A stretch of DNA of 64,000 nt from Simmondsia chinensis (GCA_018398585.1 JAGTTD010000015.1:4469001-4533000); one strand, 5' to 3'. Positions 44,443-56,750 are shown, numbered from the stretch's first letter. A program made the numbers and translations. The notes: generated from the letters alone by a model not told the origin.

Positions 44443-44655
44443 ATCCCCAATGCCCCAATGGCTCTAACCTAAGCAGGGTCGGGGGGGGGGGGGGGGGGGG
44501 GTGGATGTACGCAGCCTTCTCCCACTCAGAGTATTACCCCTGAAGAGAGGCTGTTTCCAAGTGCCCCCGACTTGAGAGTGAGGACTTACCAGGAGGTCAC
44601 CCATTCTAGTACTACTTTCGCCCAAGTACGCTTAGTTTCAAAGTCTTAACAACAC
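44443..44655 (-). mobile_element. 5S rRNA-headed SINE, copy 1
   Basis: The left part (minus orientation) is the SINE body with GATGTACGCAGCCTT and GAGAGGCTGTTTCC. It continues into sequence complementary to plant 5S rRNA: AGGAGGTCACCCATTCTAGT, ACTACTTTCGCCCAAGTACG, CTTAGTTT (44581-44638). In sense direction, the 3' half of 5S rRNA is fused to the SINE body. Similarity fades beyond about 44650. A run of 21 G lies in the body (44481-44501). 285 bp upstream of the X8 gene. Confidence 0.8.
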
Positions 44656-44939
44656 AGTTTTAATATTAACTTTTATAACTTGGTAACGGGTTCATTCAGT
44701 GTTTTACAACACGGGATTGGGTACGGGGCACGCAAGCTTGCTCAAACACCTGATTCCGAAAAAAAGAAAAGCATATTAAATAACATATAAAAAGTAATTT
44801 TCCTTTTTTTTTTTTTTTTTGCCTTGATTTTGGCTCTATTTAAAGCCCACTTTAGGCCTCTCATTTTAACACAAAAAAAAAAAAAAAAAAGAATTAATTT
44901 TCATCAAATTTGGTTTCATAATAGTAAATAGTAATAGCT

Positions 44940-47900
44940 ATGGCGAAGCCAAACTTGCCTCTTGAGCTTCTGTGCTTGTTCATTGTATTTTTGTGCCTTC
45001 ACTTTGGTATGTTTGCTTCTCATTTACTTTGCATCTTTCATCCAAACTATCATTAAGTTCGGTACGAGGTTAAAATTATGGAGTTATCGATTTCTAATAT
45101 AATATTTAACTGTTAATCTATTAGAATATTTGGATTCCGCATACATGAAAATCGTTTTAGATTCTATTAGTAGGCATTGCGATACTTGTAACCCCATACC
45201 AGGTAAAATTCATGGGTAAATTGTAAGAACTTCTGTGTATTTGAGCCAAAAATAAAATCATATTTTACCTTTCAGTGTAAAAGAATCAAATAGTCATACA
45301 AATCTAAATTGACGGTCAACTTAAGAGATTGGAATAAATGAACTTTTGAAAAGTGAGGGGCAAATTTTTATTTTTCTTTTTTAGCTGAGTTTTTTGTTTT
45401 TTAAACAAAAAAAAAAAATGAGTTTTCTATAATTTATTGAAAAATTTTTATAGGATAAAATGAAGGTCAAATCAAATTGTATTAAGAGAGAAGTAGAGAT
45501 TACCTCTATAAGCATCAATCCCTTCGGACAAATGTGTTCAAAGGGTAAATATTAACAAATTACATGTCCAAAAAAGGTAAGGTTGCGTACATCTCACCCC
45601 CCAAACCGTGCATTGGCAGGAGCCCTCGTGGCACGGAGTTTGTTGTCGTTGTTGTTGTTGTTTTATGCCTCATACGATTGTTTGAAATCAAATTTATCCC
45701 CTTAATATATTTAATTTGATTAAACATACCTCTTCATTGTTAATTTTGTAATTCATAGACTACCAATCAATCAATCACACAATCCCAGTGTCTCGATGGC
45801 TCCTGCTTTTGCAGGGTCTGGAAGGGGTAGGATGTACATAGCCTTACCCCATCAGGGTGAGACCCTGACGAGAGACTGTTTCCGAGGGCCCCAAAGATTC
45901 ATAGACTACCATCGTAAGAATTTTACTCCATCGGTAGCCAAAATCACAAGCATATTACATTATAGTTTAAATTAAGTGCTCTATATTACATTATTTCACA
46001 TATAATACATAATTTAATTATTTTTGATAGAGCTCAAAATTTCATAGAAATTACAATTACAACCAGGTTTAGTCAATAAGAATTAATAGTTATAAGAGTA
46101 TTTTGAGAAAATTAATATTAAAAAAGGCATTTTAATTTTTGTTAAATTTCATTGGACCTTTTAGGTTCGACCCACGGAGTTTGACATATATGAGATACAT
46201 AAATAAGTCCAAATTAGGTTTTATCCTAAAATCAATTGACATCAGATAGAGTGGCACACTAGGCTTATATGTTGTTCTCTTTTTTCCTATAACTCCTATG
46301 TGGGATTGATGTTTTTACTCACATGTAAAGTTGTTAACAATTTTCGGTAATAGTTCAAAAATTTTATGTCACATTTAATCTTAATTTAACACAACCCTCA
46401 TTTTTGTCACCAAAAGCACATCTAAAAGTCTTTTTTTTTTAAATTTTTTTTTGAAGTTTTAGATCTTAATCTTCAATGTTTCTGCTAACCTTGCTAACTT
46501 GTTGTCTCCGGTTTTGCTTTTTTTTTTTTTTTTTTTTTTTTTGTTTCCGTCGGCGCAGGAAGAGTTTTAACACAGGTAAACTATAAACTGACAACTAATG
46601 AGTCTAAATAAGCAAGGTTAACTTGTAACTTGCTGAGTTAGATTTAAATTGAATTGAGTTGATAGGAGCTAAAGTCCATGACAATCTGCGCTTGAGCTTC
46701 ATGCCAAGTTAAATATGGACAAACTGGAGTCTCGGGCCTAATAAACTCAGGCTCAACTCAGTTTATACACACGCCCAAGTGCAACCCATCACATAAGACC
46801 ATCGATCCTATATATACATAATCTGTCGTGTTTTGAAACGTCATATCAAGTAGCATTTAACGGGAAAAGGGGAGAATAAAGATCATCTATCATATATATC
46901 GCCAACCAAAAGAAGTCTCATTATACATGTCACAAAAGGTATAACGATCAAAGATTAAGAGTAGGCATTTCAAATGTCTGAAGTTAGTAGAGTTGAATTC
47001 AATATGAGCCTAATTCAACTATCATGATGAACAAAAGCGGTAAAAACAGTAATACGAAAAATATAACGGGTCACCCTGGTGAATGTGCTCCCAACAAATA
47101 TTTTACGAGGGGCCAAGCTTTTCACACAAGAACCTAAGTACGTCCAATATGGTGTTAATTCTAAGGTGTGCACGATGTGCAGCAAATGGAGTGGTGCGTG
47201 GCAAAGCCATCAACGAGTGAGGAGGACCTGCAGAGGAACCTAGACTACGCGTGTGGACACATAGGGTGGGGGGAGTGCAACATCATCCAAGAAGGAGGCT
47301 CGTGTTATGAGCCCAATACCCTCATCAATCACGCTTCCGTTGCCATGAACCTCTACTACCACGCCCACGACCGCCTTTATCAGAGTTGCTCCTTCTCTGG
47401 CTCTGGCCTCCTCGTCTTCACAAACCCTAGTATCTCCTTTTTTCTCTCTCTCGGTTTTTCTTCGGTAGTGTTATTTACAAAATATTTTAATTTTTATTAA
47501 TGTTAAGGTAATAATAAAAACAATTAGAGTTTTATTATTGGAACTATGATGAGGTGGGTTGGCTAGGCTGTAGAGTGGGTAAGGGGAGGCCTTCAACGAT
47601 CTATGGTGACCGATTGAGACATTTTGGACACATAATTGTATTTTATAATTCAAAAATCTATGAGTATAACTACCAAAAATATGGTTAAATACGTATTTTT
47701 GTATATTATTGGTATAATACTTATATTATAACATGTGTCTCAATTTATCTCCATTCATCCAAAAAATGATAATTGAAAATAATCATAGTTATACCTAAAT
47801 AAATATCAACACTCTATATTTTACTAATTTTGTCACTTTAATTTTTAAATTATTGATTATACTATATCATTTACTATGTGTTATGAATCTACTATAGCTA

Positions 47901-48155
47901 TTATGACTGTCATTATCTTTTGTTTTTATAAGTAGCAAACTTTTGACAAAAATATTTATAAAACCAAATAATACACATATGTATCAAATTACATTTTCAT
48001 TCTCGTATTGTATTTTACTAACAGGTCTCCCAATAATTTTTTTTTTTTTTTTTTTGTGTTTTTGATTTTTTTTTTTTTTTGTGATTTTTTCATTTTTTAA
48101 CTAATTAATTCACATGAGTGCAGGTTACTCTGGATGTCAATATGCCTACAATTAG
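44940..48155 (+). CDS. X8-domain (CBM43) secreted protein, join(44940..45006,46559..46575,47183..47429,48124..48155)
   Basis: Four exons give 120 residues. Exon 1 encodes a signal peptide (MAKPNLPLELLCLFIVFLCL). Exon 2 is 17 nt, coding GRVLTQ together with the split Gly. Exon 3 carries the X8 domain: MEWCVAKPSTSEEDLQRNLD, YACGHIGWGEC, GGSCYEPNTLINHASVAMNL, YQSCSFSGSGLLVFTNP. Exon 4 adds SYSGCQYAYN and the stop. Six cysteines are placed as in X8 domains, which bind beta-1,3-glucan (callose) in cell walls or at plasmodesmata. No GPI tail is seen, so a short secreted form is likely. All introns are GT-AG; lengths are 1,552, 607 and 694 bp. Intron 1 holds two SINEs. Phases agree at each junction. 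Confidence 0.88.
45568..45661 (+). mobile_element. (TTG)n-family SINE fragment in X8 intron 1
   Basis: AGGTAAGGTTGCGTACATCT, GGCAGGAGCCCTCGTGGCAC and a (TTG)n tail; 5'-truncated. Confidence 0.7.
45766..45896 (-). mobile_element. headless (TTG)n-family SINE, 15-bp TSD, X8 intron 1
   Basis: Perfect ATTCATAGACTACCA at 45751-45765 and 45897-45911. 131 bp. The tail is (ATCA)n-like rather than pure CAA on the left. Confidence 0.85.
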
Positions 48156-49640
48156 CAGTTGGCAAGATGAAACATACATACAACATACATACAAAATAAC
48201 CTATGAAGCCACAAGAGTATATATTTCGGAGTAATATGTGATGTATTTTGATACCATAGCTTATATTATAATACATATGTAATGGTGGTTCATTGATATT
48301 ACTTCTATTTACATATCCTTTATATCGTGCCTAGAATCAAGTATATAATTATAATTTATCATAGACTCGTAGTCATGTATTGTGTATCATATACAGATAT
48401 TGTGATGCATCAGTCTAGTACGTGTGCTTTTAGCCTAAACTATTATCTTACACAGTGTCACAAATTGTTTGAAGGGGGAGAGTAACTAGAACTCATAAGA
48501 AAAGACAGAGATCGTTGTGGAGTTCATCTTCACCCTTATTCGCTTATGTCCTTGCACTAGTACAGCAAGACCAATTGGCACTCTATACAGTAAGACCAAT
48601 TGACACTCTAACTTTCGCAGTTAATAATAAGGGACTCACTAATATAGTGTAATCTAAAGTATAGGACTGGAACACCTCACATATGCTTTGTATGCAGAAG
48701 AAAGGAAAACACAAGATGGAGAGTTTTTGTTATGGTTTGCATAACTGGAGGGAGCTTTTTATAGGGTTTCTATGGCCCTTGTACCAGTAATGCCATCTAT
48801 TAGATGAAATAGAGTAACTAAATCACGAACCGATTCTTTATTTGTAATTCAACACACATAACTGTAAAAAAAAAGTCATAAAATAAATATTCCGAGTCTT
48901 GCGCTCCCTTCAAAAATTTTGCGCAGGACAAACTTCTCGCACTAAAAAAAAAATGAAGCATGACCATCTTTGCTATCTCGCTCCCTCAATACTTGCACAG
49001 GGGTCAATCGGCCTCTTCCGCTCTACTTCAAACCTCGGCGCCTCAACCATGATGGTAACAACACAACAATCGCTTCCCCTCTCACCGCATCACTATTTAC
49101 CACTAGGTCAATTGAAACCGAAACTTTGGCACAACTTCCTTCTTCCCTCCTCTTTCGCCCCGTGTCCGATGCTCGCAATTTCTATTTATGGTTGAAAGTT
49201 AAGAAAGCGAGCATCATAGAAGGTGGAACTAAGATAGGTCATTACAAAAGAATGGAAAAGACGAGAATTTGAAAGAAAGAGAGACACACTATAATTTTAA
49301 AACTAAATGATGTAGGATTCATCTCTTAAAACTCATTATTTACAAGATTGTGGTTCGTTACAAAATTTGATTCACTATGACAGTGAATAAAACAAATATT
49401 ATTGAATTTTAATACAATTGTTTGAATTTTATTAATAAAAAAGTTTCACTTATCTGATGCTAAGCATCCATGAGATGGCATTGTAAGCATCAAACTTGAT
49501 AATCAAATGTTGCGGAACGAGCTGAAACTTCTTTTAGGTACTCATTATGATATCTAAGACATTATATTTCACACGTTTTAACGACATATTAAAACTAGTT
49601 CATACCACATACTCAACTCTCGAAGTTGTAGTTTTATGAC
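48156..49640. other. no gene recognized
   Basis: A diverged tandem pair AAGACCAATTG(G/A)CACTCTA lies at about 48569-48620. ORFs at 48899-49272 show no known motif. Confidence 0.35.
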
Positions 49641-49659
49641 AAAACAATGCTAAAGGTTA

Positions 49660-49850
49660 ATGATTCCATATGTGAGTTGAGTAGATTTCCACGTAGGAGT
49701 TATGAGAAAGACGAGATCAATATATAAGCCTACTGAACTACTTCACTTAATGCCAATTGGTTTTAGGATAAGAACCTTACTTGAACTTATATGTGGACCC
49801 CATATATTCCAACTCTATAGATTGGACCTAAAGCCCATTGCAGTTTAACA
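49660..49850 (+). mobile_element. LTR fragment followed by primer site
   Basis: Matches 30075-30256 (GAGATCAATATATAAGCC, TTACTTGAACTTATATG, GGACCTAAAGCCC, ending TTAACA). The primer-binding-like TGGTATTAGAGCA follows at 49851-49863. No coding part follows, so only the 5' end of an element is kept. Left border approximate. Confidence 0.5.
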
Positions 49851-49866
49851 TGGTATTAGAGCAAGT

Positions 49867-50201
49867 TGATGATCCTTTGTTGTTGTTTGATGCACCAAGT
49901 CCTTGAAAATGAGGGGTGCATTTGAATTTGTTGAATTGAATTGGACATAACTCCTAATTGGACCTGAGAAACAGAGGGGTGCATTTGAAATAGACTCACA
50001 TGTGAGAGGAAGCGTTTAAGGGGTCATCAATGTGAATACGGAGTAAAACAATTATATTTGACAATAAATGAGTGATACATAGGTGCCTTTATATGGGCAA
50101 ACAAGCAATGCACAAATGATTAGAGTGCCCTTGGAGTTACTATAACTCTAGGGGTACTAGGGTAAAAGCAATAAACCCGGGTATTAAAGTATCTTCTGCT
50201 A
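49867..50201 (-). mobile_element. probable 3' LTR of the minus-strand copia
   Basis: It follows, in minus orientation, the polypurine-like CTTGAGGGGACC (50200-50211). It includes a TATA-like CATATAAAGG at about 50087. The left end is not defined. Confidence 0.35.
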
Positions 50202-50211
50202 GGTCCCCTCA

Positions 50212-51215
50212 AGCTGAGCGGAGTGGAGCAACCTGAAGATTGGACTTGTGTTGAAGAAATAAGTCAGTTGGTAGACCCTTGGCTAGAATGTGAGCAACCT
50301 GTTGGGTATTTGGCGCGTAGCAGACTTGGAGGTCTCTTTTGAGGATTTTTTCTCGAACATAGTGGAAGTCGACGTCAACGTGTTTGCTTCAGTCATTTGA
50401 GGTGAGATGGGCCCGAAGATATGAGGCAAAATTGGTGTCGTAGACCTAGATCCTTCATTATGTACCAGGTCCAATCACTTTCAGCAACAGATTGAGTCAC
50501 GGCACGGTATTCAGATTCTGTGGTGGACTTGGATACAGTTGCTTGTTTCTTGGCGCGCCAAGAGATGAGGTTAGGACCAAAATAGATGTGTGTAGCCAGT
50601 GGTCGAGCGTCTTGTGTCAAGACAGCCACCTCAATCAACATTAGCATAGGCAGTGATGATGTTGGAGGTGGCCGGTGTCAGAAGAAGACCATGATTGGGA
50701 GTGTTCTTGAGATAGCGAAGGATTCTCTTAACCGCCTACCAATGAGGAGCACGAGGGGCATGCATGAACTGGGATACTAGATTCATCGCGTAAGCTATGT
50801 CCGGGCGTGTCATGGTCAAGTATTGTAGGACCCCTATCACACTTCGATACTCAGTTGGATCACCAAGGAGGTCTCCTTCATGGAGGGAGAGGTGTGCTCG
50901 GGATGGGAGGGGAGTTTTAATGGGTTTGGCCTCATGAAGGTTGTGTTTTGTAAGAAGGTCAATGGTGTATTTGTGTTGTGAGAGGTAGAGGCTGGTTTTG
51001 TCACGTTTGGCTTCTATTCCTAGGAAGTAGTAGAGGGATCCAAGGTCCTTCATAGCGAATTGGGTTGAGAGTAATTGGATGAGTATGTCAAGTAGTGGTT
51101 CGTGAGTGCCAGTGATGATGATGTCATCATAGAGTAAGAGGCAGGTAATATGTGTGATGGTCTTTTTGGATGAAAAGAGAGGGATACGCTCGACAGTATT
51201 TGAAACCTAGACTAA
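50212..51215 (-). pseudogene. Ty1/copia pol, RT C-terminus and RNase H
   Basis: On the minus strand: LLLYDDIIITG (about 51120), FAMKDLGSLYYFLGIEAKR (51000-51060), YLSQHKYTIDLL, YRSVIGVLQYLTMTRPDIAY (50780-50860), NLISWRAKKQATVSKSTTES (50520-50580), then a degenerate tail. The catalytic box reads YDD in place of the usual YVDD, so one codon is missing. Frames change at about 50740 and 50400. Confidence 0.8.
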
Positions 51216-51224
51216 GGAGATACT

Positions 51225-51370
51225 GTTTAAACCCATTAGTCAAGATCTTCGAGATTATTTTATAGTTGAAATTACATAGACTAATTGGCCTAAAAAGTTG
51301 AATTTGTCCGAGCGAAGAGCCTTAGGAATGAGGATACTCTAAAAGTAGCCCGATGCAATTAATATGAGTT
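51225..51370 (-). pseudogene. LINE (L1-type) reverse transcriptase fragment
   Basis: Minus-strand frames read ILIPKALRSDKFN, then (after a 1-nt shift) FRPISLCNFNYKIISKIL. This is the conserved FRPISLCN..YKI(I/L)(A/S)K core of plant LINE RT. It is fused directly to the copia RT at about 51222. Confidence 0.65.
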
Positions 51371-51741
51371 ATATTGCATGCAAACTAAACTAAGTTATTA
51401 TTCATGACTTAATGATCGGTCCTTTAAAAATGGCACAATCAAGCAAGATGAAAAAACAAATTCTTCGTTTAGTAATGGTTACCCCATTAATGATTGCCCA
51501 TTAAACATTACCTTTTTCCAATAAAAAATCAAATATGCTACTCCAAAATTTTGGAACGTAAAGGATCTGACTTCACTGGATAATTGAGTTCCTCAGAAAG
51601 AATTACTCTGGCAATATAAATTGGCATTATCGAAAGCACGAGAACCGGTAAACTTATGAACCTTGGGGTATATTGGTTGGATTCGGCGTCAACGGCAAAT
51701 CGTAGCTTCAATCAATACAGTATTTCAATTTAATTGATCAA

Positions 51742-52233
51742 GGAATATTATCACTTATGTATTGTGAGGTTTGAACATTTATTTCTTAGATTACCTTAAT
51801 ATTTTAATATATATAATGGGATACTTTGAGTGTTAAACATTTTATTACTTAGCTAGCTTAGAGTTTTAAAATTTTATCAATCAGATGCTCTATGGTCAAA
51901 AATTCGATAGATTTTTGTTAAAAAATGCTAATATTGAATACAATTTTAATAATATATTGGTATTTTCATCGGAATATGATTTTTTTTGCCAAAAAATACC
52001 AAAATGAAACATTATTATAGAAATGTGGGGGGGTTTACATCAACATTCAATGAATTTATTATGAAAATATTGGCATAACTTACACACACACATATAAATT
52101 TATTAAATTTCAATACAAGGGTCTAAGTGATAAAAATTTCAAACCTCGATGTAACTCATTATAAATATTAAAACGTAAAAATACTTAAGTAATAAGTGAT
52201 TAAACTCTAGAATATCTAAGTAATAATTTTTTA
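51742..52233. repeat. foldback repeat, ATCACTTAGGTACC family, copy 5
   Basis: Left ATTATCACTTATGTATTG, right AATATCTAAGTAATAATTTT; inverted arms. Confidence 0.6.
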
Positions 52234-52319
52234 ATTAATAATGCAATTATTAGACAACTAAACAACAAAATAGCCCAATAGCATATTACTATATTACTAG
52301 GACTAGCAAATTCACCCAG

Positions 52320-52450
52320 ATTTTGACTTTGGCAATTTCAACCAATAGACATACGCCACGTCACATAACTTTCGGATTTGAAGGACACGTGAGTGCATAT
52401 AAAAAGGAGACACCTTTATATTTTCAAAGAAATGTCGACATACCAACACG
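52320..52450 (+). promoter_or_regulatory. promoter-like module without a gene
   Basis: In order on the plus strand: ACCAATAG (about 52340), GCCACGTCAC (about 52350), GGACACGTGAG (G-box, about 52381) and ATATAAAAAGG (TATA, about 52398). This spacing suits a plant promoter. No coding exon follows; a foldback begins 190 bp downstream. Confidence 0.35.
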
Positions 52451-52636
52451 CATGCTTGATCCGACGGTCCAGATACCGTCCTTGTTATACGGATAGCATT
52501 TCCGATGCTTCATCCTACGGCTGTTATTCTTTACCGCGTTGACCTTATCCCCCCCCCCCCCTTCTTTCTTCTTTTCTTTTATTGGACAATAATTTATTGA
52601 TAATTTAATCCAAGCGTTGTTACCATGATACTTTTT

Positions 52637-53338
52637 AGGGTTACTTATATTTAAATAAATTACAAAATTTTTTTTATTTTTTGTTTTAAAAATATAAACT
52701 TTTTATAAATAAAAGTATTTATAAAACTCCCTTACTTTTAAAAATTTATCAATTAATTCTTATGTAATTTTTTTTTGATCATTTTGTCTCTTAAAAATAA
52801 AGGAGTTAAATATTTAATTTTATTTTTATAATAAAATTCTATATTATTAGGTAGAAATTAAAAAAAAATTATATTTTTTGCAAAAGACTTAAATTTTTTT
52901 TCTCTATTTATAAAAATATAATTATTTTAATTAATTATAGTAATGATATTATAAGTTTGGAATATAAAAAATAATTTTAAATTTTTATATAAAATATTAT
53001 AAAATAAAATATAATATTTTTTTTGTTAATATTATAATATCACTACTATATAATTAATTAAAATAATAATTTTTATAAATATAGAAGATCCCTTTTTTCT
53101 AAAAATATAAAAAAAATTCTTATTTTTCCTCAAAACATAAAATTTCTACCTAAAAATATAACTATTTTATTTTGATGGGCAAATGGTTAAAAAAATATTA
53201 TTCGGGGGCAAAGTGATAAATATTTAAAAGTGAGGAGATTTAATAAGTAATTTTATTTGTGATGAGGTTTTCTTTTATTAAAGTAAAAGTCAGGGGGTTT
53301 TCTATAATTTATCTTTTATATTTTAAGGTTATTTATAT
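52637..53338. repeat. large foldback (~700 bp)
   Basis: Around a centre near 52990, TTATAAAAATATAATTATT and TAATTAATTATAGTAATGAT are matched in reverse by ATCACTACTATATAATTAAT and AATAATTTTTATAAATATAG. Outer ends GGGTTACTTATA and TTAAGGTTATTTATA also pair. 85-90% A+T; no genes. Confidence 0.6.
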
Positions 53339-53339
53339 C

Positions 53340-53995
53340 AAATTTTCCTATATTTAGTCCATTATCTATCAATTTAGTCCTTATATATTTAATTGTTTCA
53401 ATTTAGTCCCTTTATTATTAAATACTTTTAAAGTTTTTTTCATTTTGAAATTGTCTTCAAATTAACAAAATATGTCCTAATAATATAATTTATGAAGTAA
53501 ATTTATATTTATATTAGATGCAATTGACCTAATACAAATCTAATATGGTAAAAAATACATACAGGGAACCCTATATTCCGCTTAACAGTGGCGGAGTTGC
53601 AAAATTGTTCACACTAGAATACCAAAATATCCTTAATTGCTAGTATATTTACTGAATTTGTGCCAAATATGTTTATTTTTGCCCCTTATTGATTGCAGCT
53701 CCTAATCTGACATTTTTTTTGGAACACGAGAAAGGCAAAGGCGAGTGTTTTCACTTACTTGAATAAATATCGTTCATACTATATCTAGAGCATTCCGAAA
53801 TCTAAGAAAAAGACAAGGCGAGCCCCTTATTTCATTTACCAAATGTTATTGATAACTTCCTTTCTTTATGCACATTCATATACATAGTATAGCCAGACAC
53901 AAAGGTGTACAATCCGGGCAAAATTAGCAATGCCCCTAGTGTGCACTTTCCTCTTAGGCCATCTTTTGTGCTTCAAGGAACCAAGCCATCAATGA
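53340..53995. other. no gene recognized
   Basis: AT-rich spacer without coding signal. Confidence 0.4.
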
Positions 53996-54048
53996 ATATC
54001 GGCTAAAGTCCTTCAGTACAATATCCCTAACTTGGAGGAAGGATAGAT

Positions 54049-54315
54049 TCACCAGTCATGATTACAACGATGATTCATATGTGACCTAACAGCCCAATAT
54101 TCTATAGAATTGCAACTCTTGGGGATACAAATAGAGAAAAATGATACCAAAAACCCAATTTGTAACCAAAAACATATATCATCATACGAGCTAGTCTCCC
54201 ATGGGCAGCTCTTACGAGAGTTGATAGCCTCGATAGCGATTTTACTGTCGGACTCAACACAAATTTTCCTCCAACCATTGTCTGTAGCCAAAAAACATGC
54301 CGCTCTAATTTGACT
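54049..54315 (-). pseudogene. RNase H-like (RVT_3) domain fragment
   Basis: The minus strand reads ATDNGWRKICVESDSKIAIE, then AINSRKSCPWETSSYDDI, then IPKSCNSIEYWAVRSH. This is the ESDS..A...IN and PR..N..AD.LA pattern of the RNase H domain found in plant LINEs and stand-alone genes. It stops early and has no partner exons. Confidence 0.6.
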
Positions 54316-54329
54316 ATTATACTTGGATT

Positions 54330-55300
54330 ACTTGACTTTTTGATATATTTCAATATAGTACTATGAATAATATTTTATTACTTTAATACCCTTGGCTAAA
54401 ATCTCATAGATTTTTACCAAAAAATATTAACATGACATATAATTCTCAAAACATATGAGTAGCATAAGACAAAAATTTAATAAAAATTTTGTTATAATTT
54501 GCGAATATCTTTTTGAAAAATACTAATATGACATAATTTTTATAATATATAAATACTTCAAAAGGAAATTTGATAATTAAAAAAAATGCTAACTCCAAAC
54601 ATATATAGTTTTATAATAACAAGACACATTTACAGTTTTCAACGAAAATTGTTAGATTCTGACTAAACATTCACTAATCTCAATGAAGGGAATCTAAATG
54701 ATAAAAAATTTATTTTAATATTATTTATTAAAATGTTAGAGTATTTAAAAGTGCAGGGTGATAAATTTGCATAATTTATATGCTAACATTGTTTGAAAAT
54801 AAGTAACTTTTAATTTTAAGTTAATATTTTAATTATATTTATATTTTGATATTTTATTAATATTGTCATATTATTATATAACAAAATTATCACTTAGGTA
54901 TTTTAAGGTTTTATTACTTATCATCTAAGTAACCTCGCATTTCAATATATGTATTGGGGGACCTTGAAATTTAAACATTTTATCACTTAAGTATTCAAAA
55001 GTTCTAAAATTTTATCGATTATACGCCCCGAAACTCAGTAGACTTTTGTTGTGAAATACTAAAATTCAACATGATTTTAATAATATATTCGTAACTTCGT
55101 TAGGGCCTGTTTAATTTCTGCAATATTTATGTAGTTTACATCAATATTCAAAGAGTAGTTTATTGCTTTACTGAATTTTTAATAAAATCATTAACATGAC
55201 CTGTATAGATTATTATAATTGGCTATTAATTAATATTTTTTATTTAAAATTGGTCAAAGTTTGATAAAAAATTATTAATAATATAAAATTTATAAATAAT
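54330..55300. repeat. two degenerate ATCACTTAGG-family foldbacks, copies 6-7
   Basis: About 54330-54780 and 54883-55300. The second starts AAAATTATCACTTAGGTA; both contain TTTCAATATA and AAAATTTTATC.GATT family landmarks. Right ends uncertain. Confidence 0.45.
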
Positions 55301-55429
55301 AAAATATTTAAATTATATCTTATTACATATATATAATTAAAATAATAGATTGCATAATGATAAATATTGCTGGCGTTAATTAGTCTTGTTGTATTTCGAT
55401 TGTACACAGCACGCATCCTGAATTGCCAT

Positions 55430-55576
55430 TCCGTTGGTAAAACCCTAACTCTCTCACTTCTCTCTCTCTCTCTCTCTCACTAGCCAGATCTCGCGATCTT
55501 CAACATCTTGTTTGATCGATTCTCTTTACTTCGATAATTCTTCCCATTTCGGGCTTAATCATCGAAGAGAATCGAG
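55430..55576 (+). other. 5' untranslated exon 1 of the bHLH144 gene (probable)
   Basis: A (TC)n-rich leader (CTCTCTCTC at 55455-55479) ends AATCGAG|GTTTTG, a donor at 55577. The first acceptor downstream that leads to the uORF exons is CTTGCAG at about 56887. The layout fits SAC51-class genes, which have long spliced leaders. Confidence 0.5.
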
Positions 55577-55740
55577 GTTTTGCCTCTCTTAATCCTTGCT
55601 TCTGAGCTTAAATTTTTTATTAGTTGATATATACTTGCTTTTTTGGTTCAATTTCGAATTTGTTTGGTTAATTATTTGATTAGTGTAACTGATGTGAATT
55701 TTAACAATAGTGAGTTGTTTTTTTCTTGAGGTGAATTGTC

Positions 55741-56281
55741 GGTTAGTATGTTTGAGCATTTATTACTTGGATACTCTGATATTTCAATATGTATAATAGA
55801 GTGTTTGAGTTTTAAATATTTTATTACTTAAATATCCTGAAGTTTTTAAATTTTATTAATTAGATACCTTTTTGTCAAAAATTCTATATAGATTTTCATC
55901 AAAAAATGCTGAAAGTGAACAGGATTTTAACAATATATTAGCCTTTTCATTATGATTTGATGATTTGTTTTCCAAATGAATGCAAAAATGACACATGGTT
56001 GTGGCATTAGCTCAAATCAACATTTAGTGAAAATTTTATTACTGTTAACTGAATTTTTTATGAAAATATTGGCATAACTTATATATATCATTGTAATCAT
56101 GTATCATATTAGCAATTTTTGTATAAAATTAATCAGGTTCTCACAAAATTTCATCAAATTCCGACACAAGGTACCTAGGTGATAAAATATTTAAACTTCA
56201 TGGTACCTCATTACATATGTTCAAATGTTGAATACGTAAGTGATAAAGTTCAGACCTCAAGGCCCCTAATTGATAATTTCC
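55741..56281. repeat. foldback family copy 8, in bHLH leader intron
   Basis: GAGCATTTATTACTTGGATA at left; CCTAATTGATAATTTCCC at right; inverted arms as in the other copies. Confidence 0.6.
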
Positions 56282-56438
56282 CTTTTCTTAATGTTAACTT
56301 TGCTACTAATTAATTTAATGTTTATGTGAATTTCCTCCTCTTTTCAGTTTAAAAAATACGAATCAAGAAAGAAGCTGTCTGATATGGTGTTTGTAGCATT
56401 TTTGTGATATTCATTTGCGTTATGCTTATACTTTTTAG

Positions 56439-56750
56439 GGAAATTATCACATAGGTATCTTGAAGGTTGAACATTTATCGAAATCATACGTCATGTTACT
56501 ATTTTTTGGCAAAAAAATAGCAAATTACAATGAAGATGTTTATATATTGTTTGAATCATATTCTATTTTCAACAAAAATATGTTGAACTTTTGCTGAAGG
56601 GTACTTGATTGACACAATTTTAAACTTCAGGGTACCTAAATGATAAAATGTTTACACCTTAAGGTACCCTATTATATATTTTCAAATGTCAGGATACCTA
56701 AGTGATAATATATGGCCAGACCTTATGATACCTAAGTGATAAATTTCCTA
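56439..56750. repeat. foldback family copy 9, in bHLH leader intron
   Basis: GGGAAATTATCACATAGGTA at left is inverted by ATACCTAAGTGATAAATTTCC at right. Shorter than other copies, so internally deleted. Confidence 0.65.

Noticed and set aside
44579..44655. Cassandra-type LTR carrying 5S sequence
   Set aside because: No TG..CA LTR borders or primer site around it; the neighbouring sequence is the SINE body instead.
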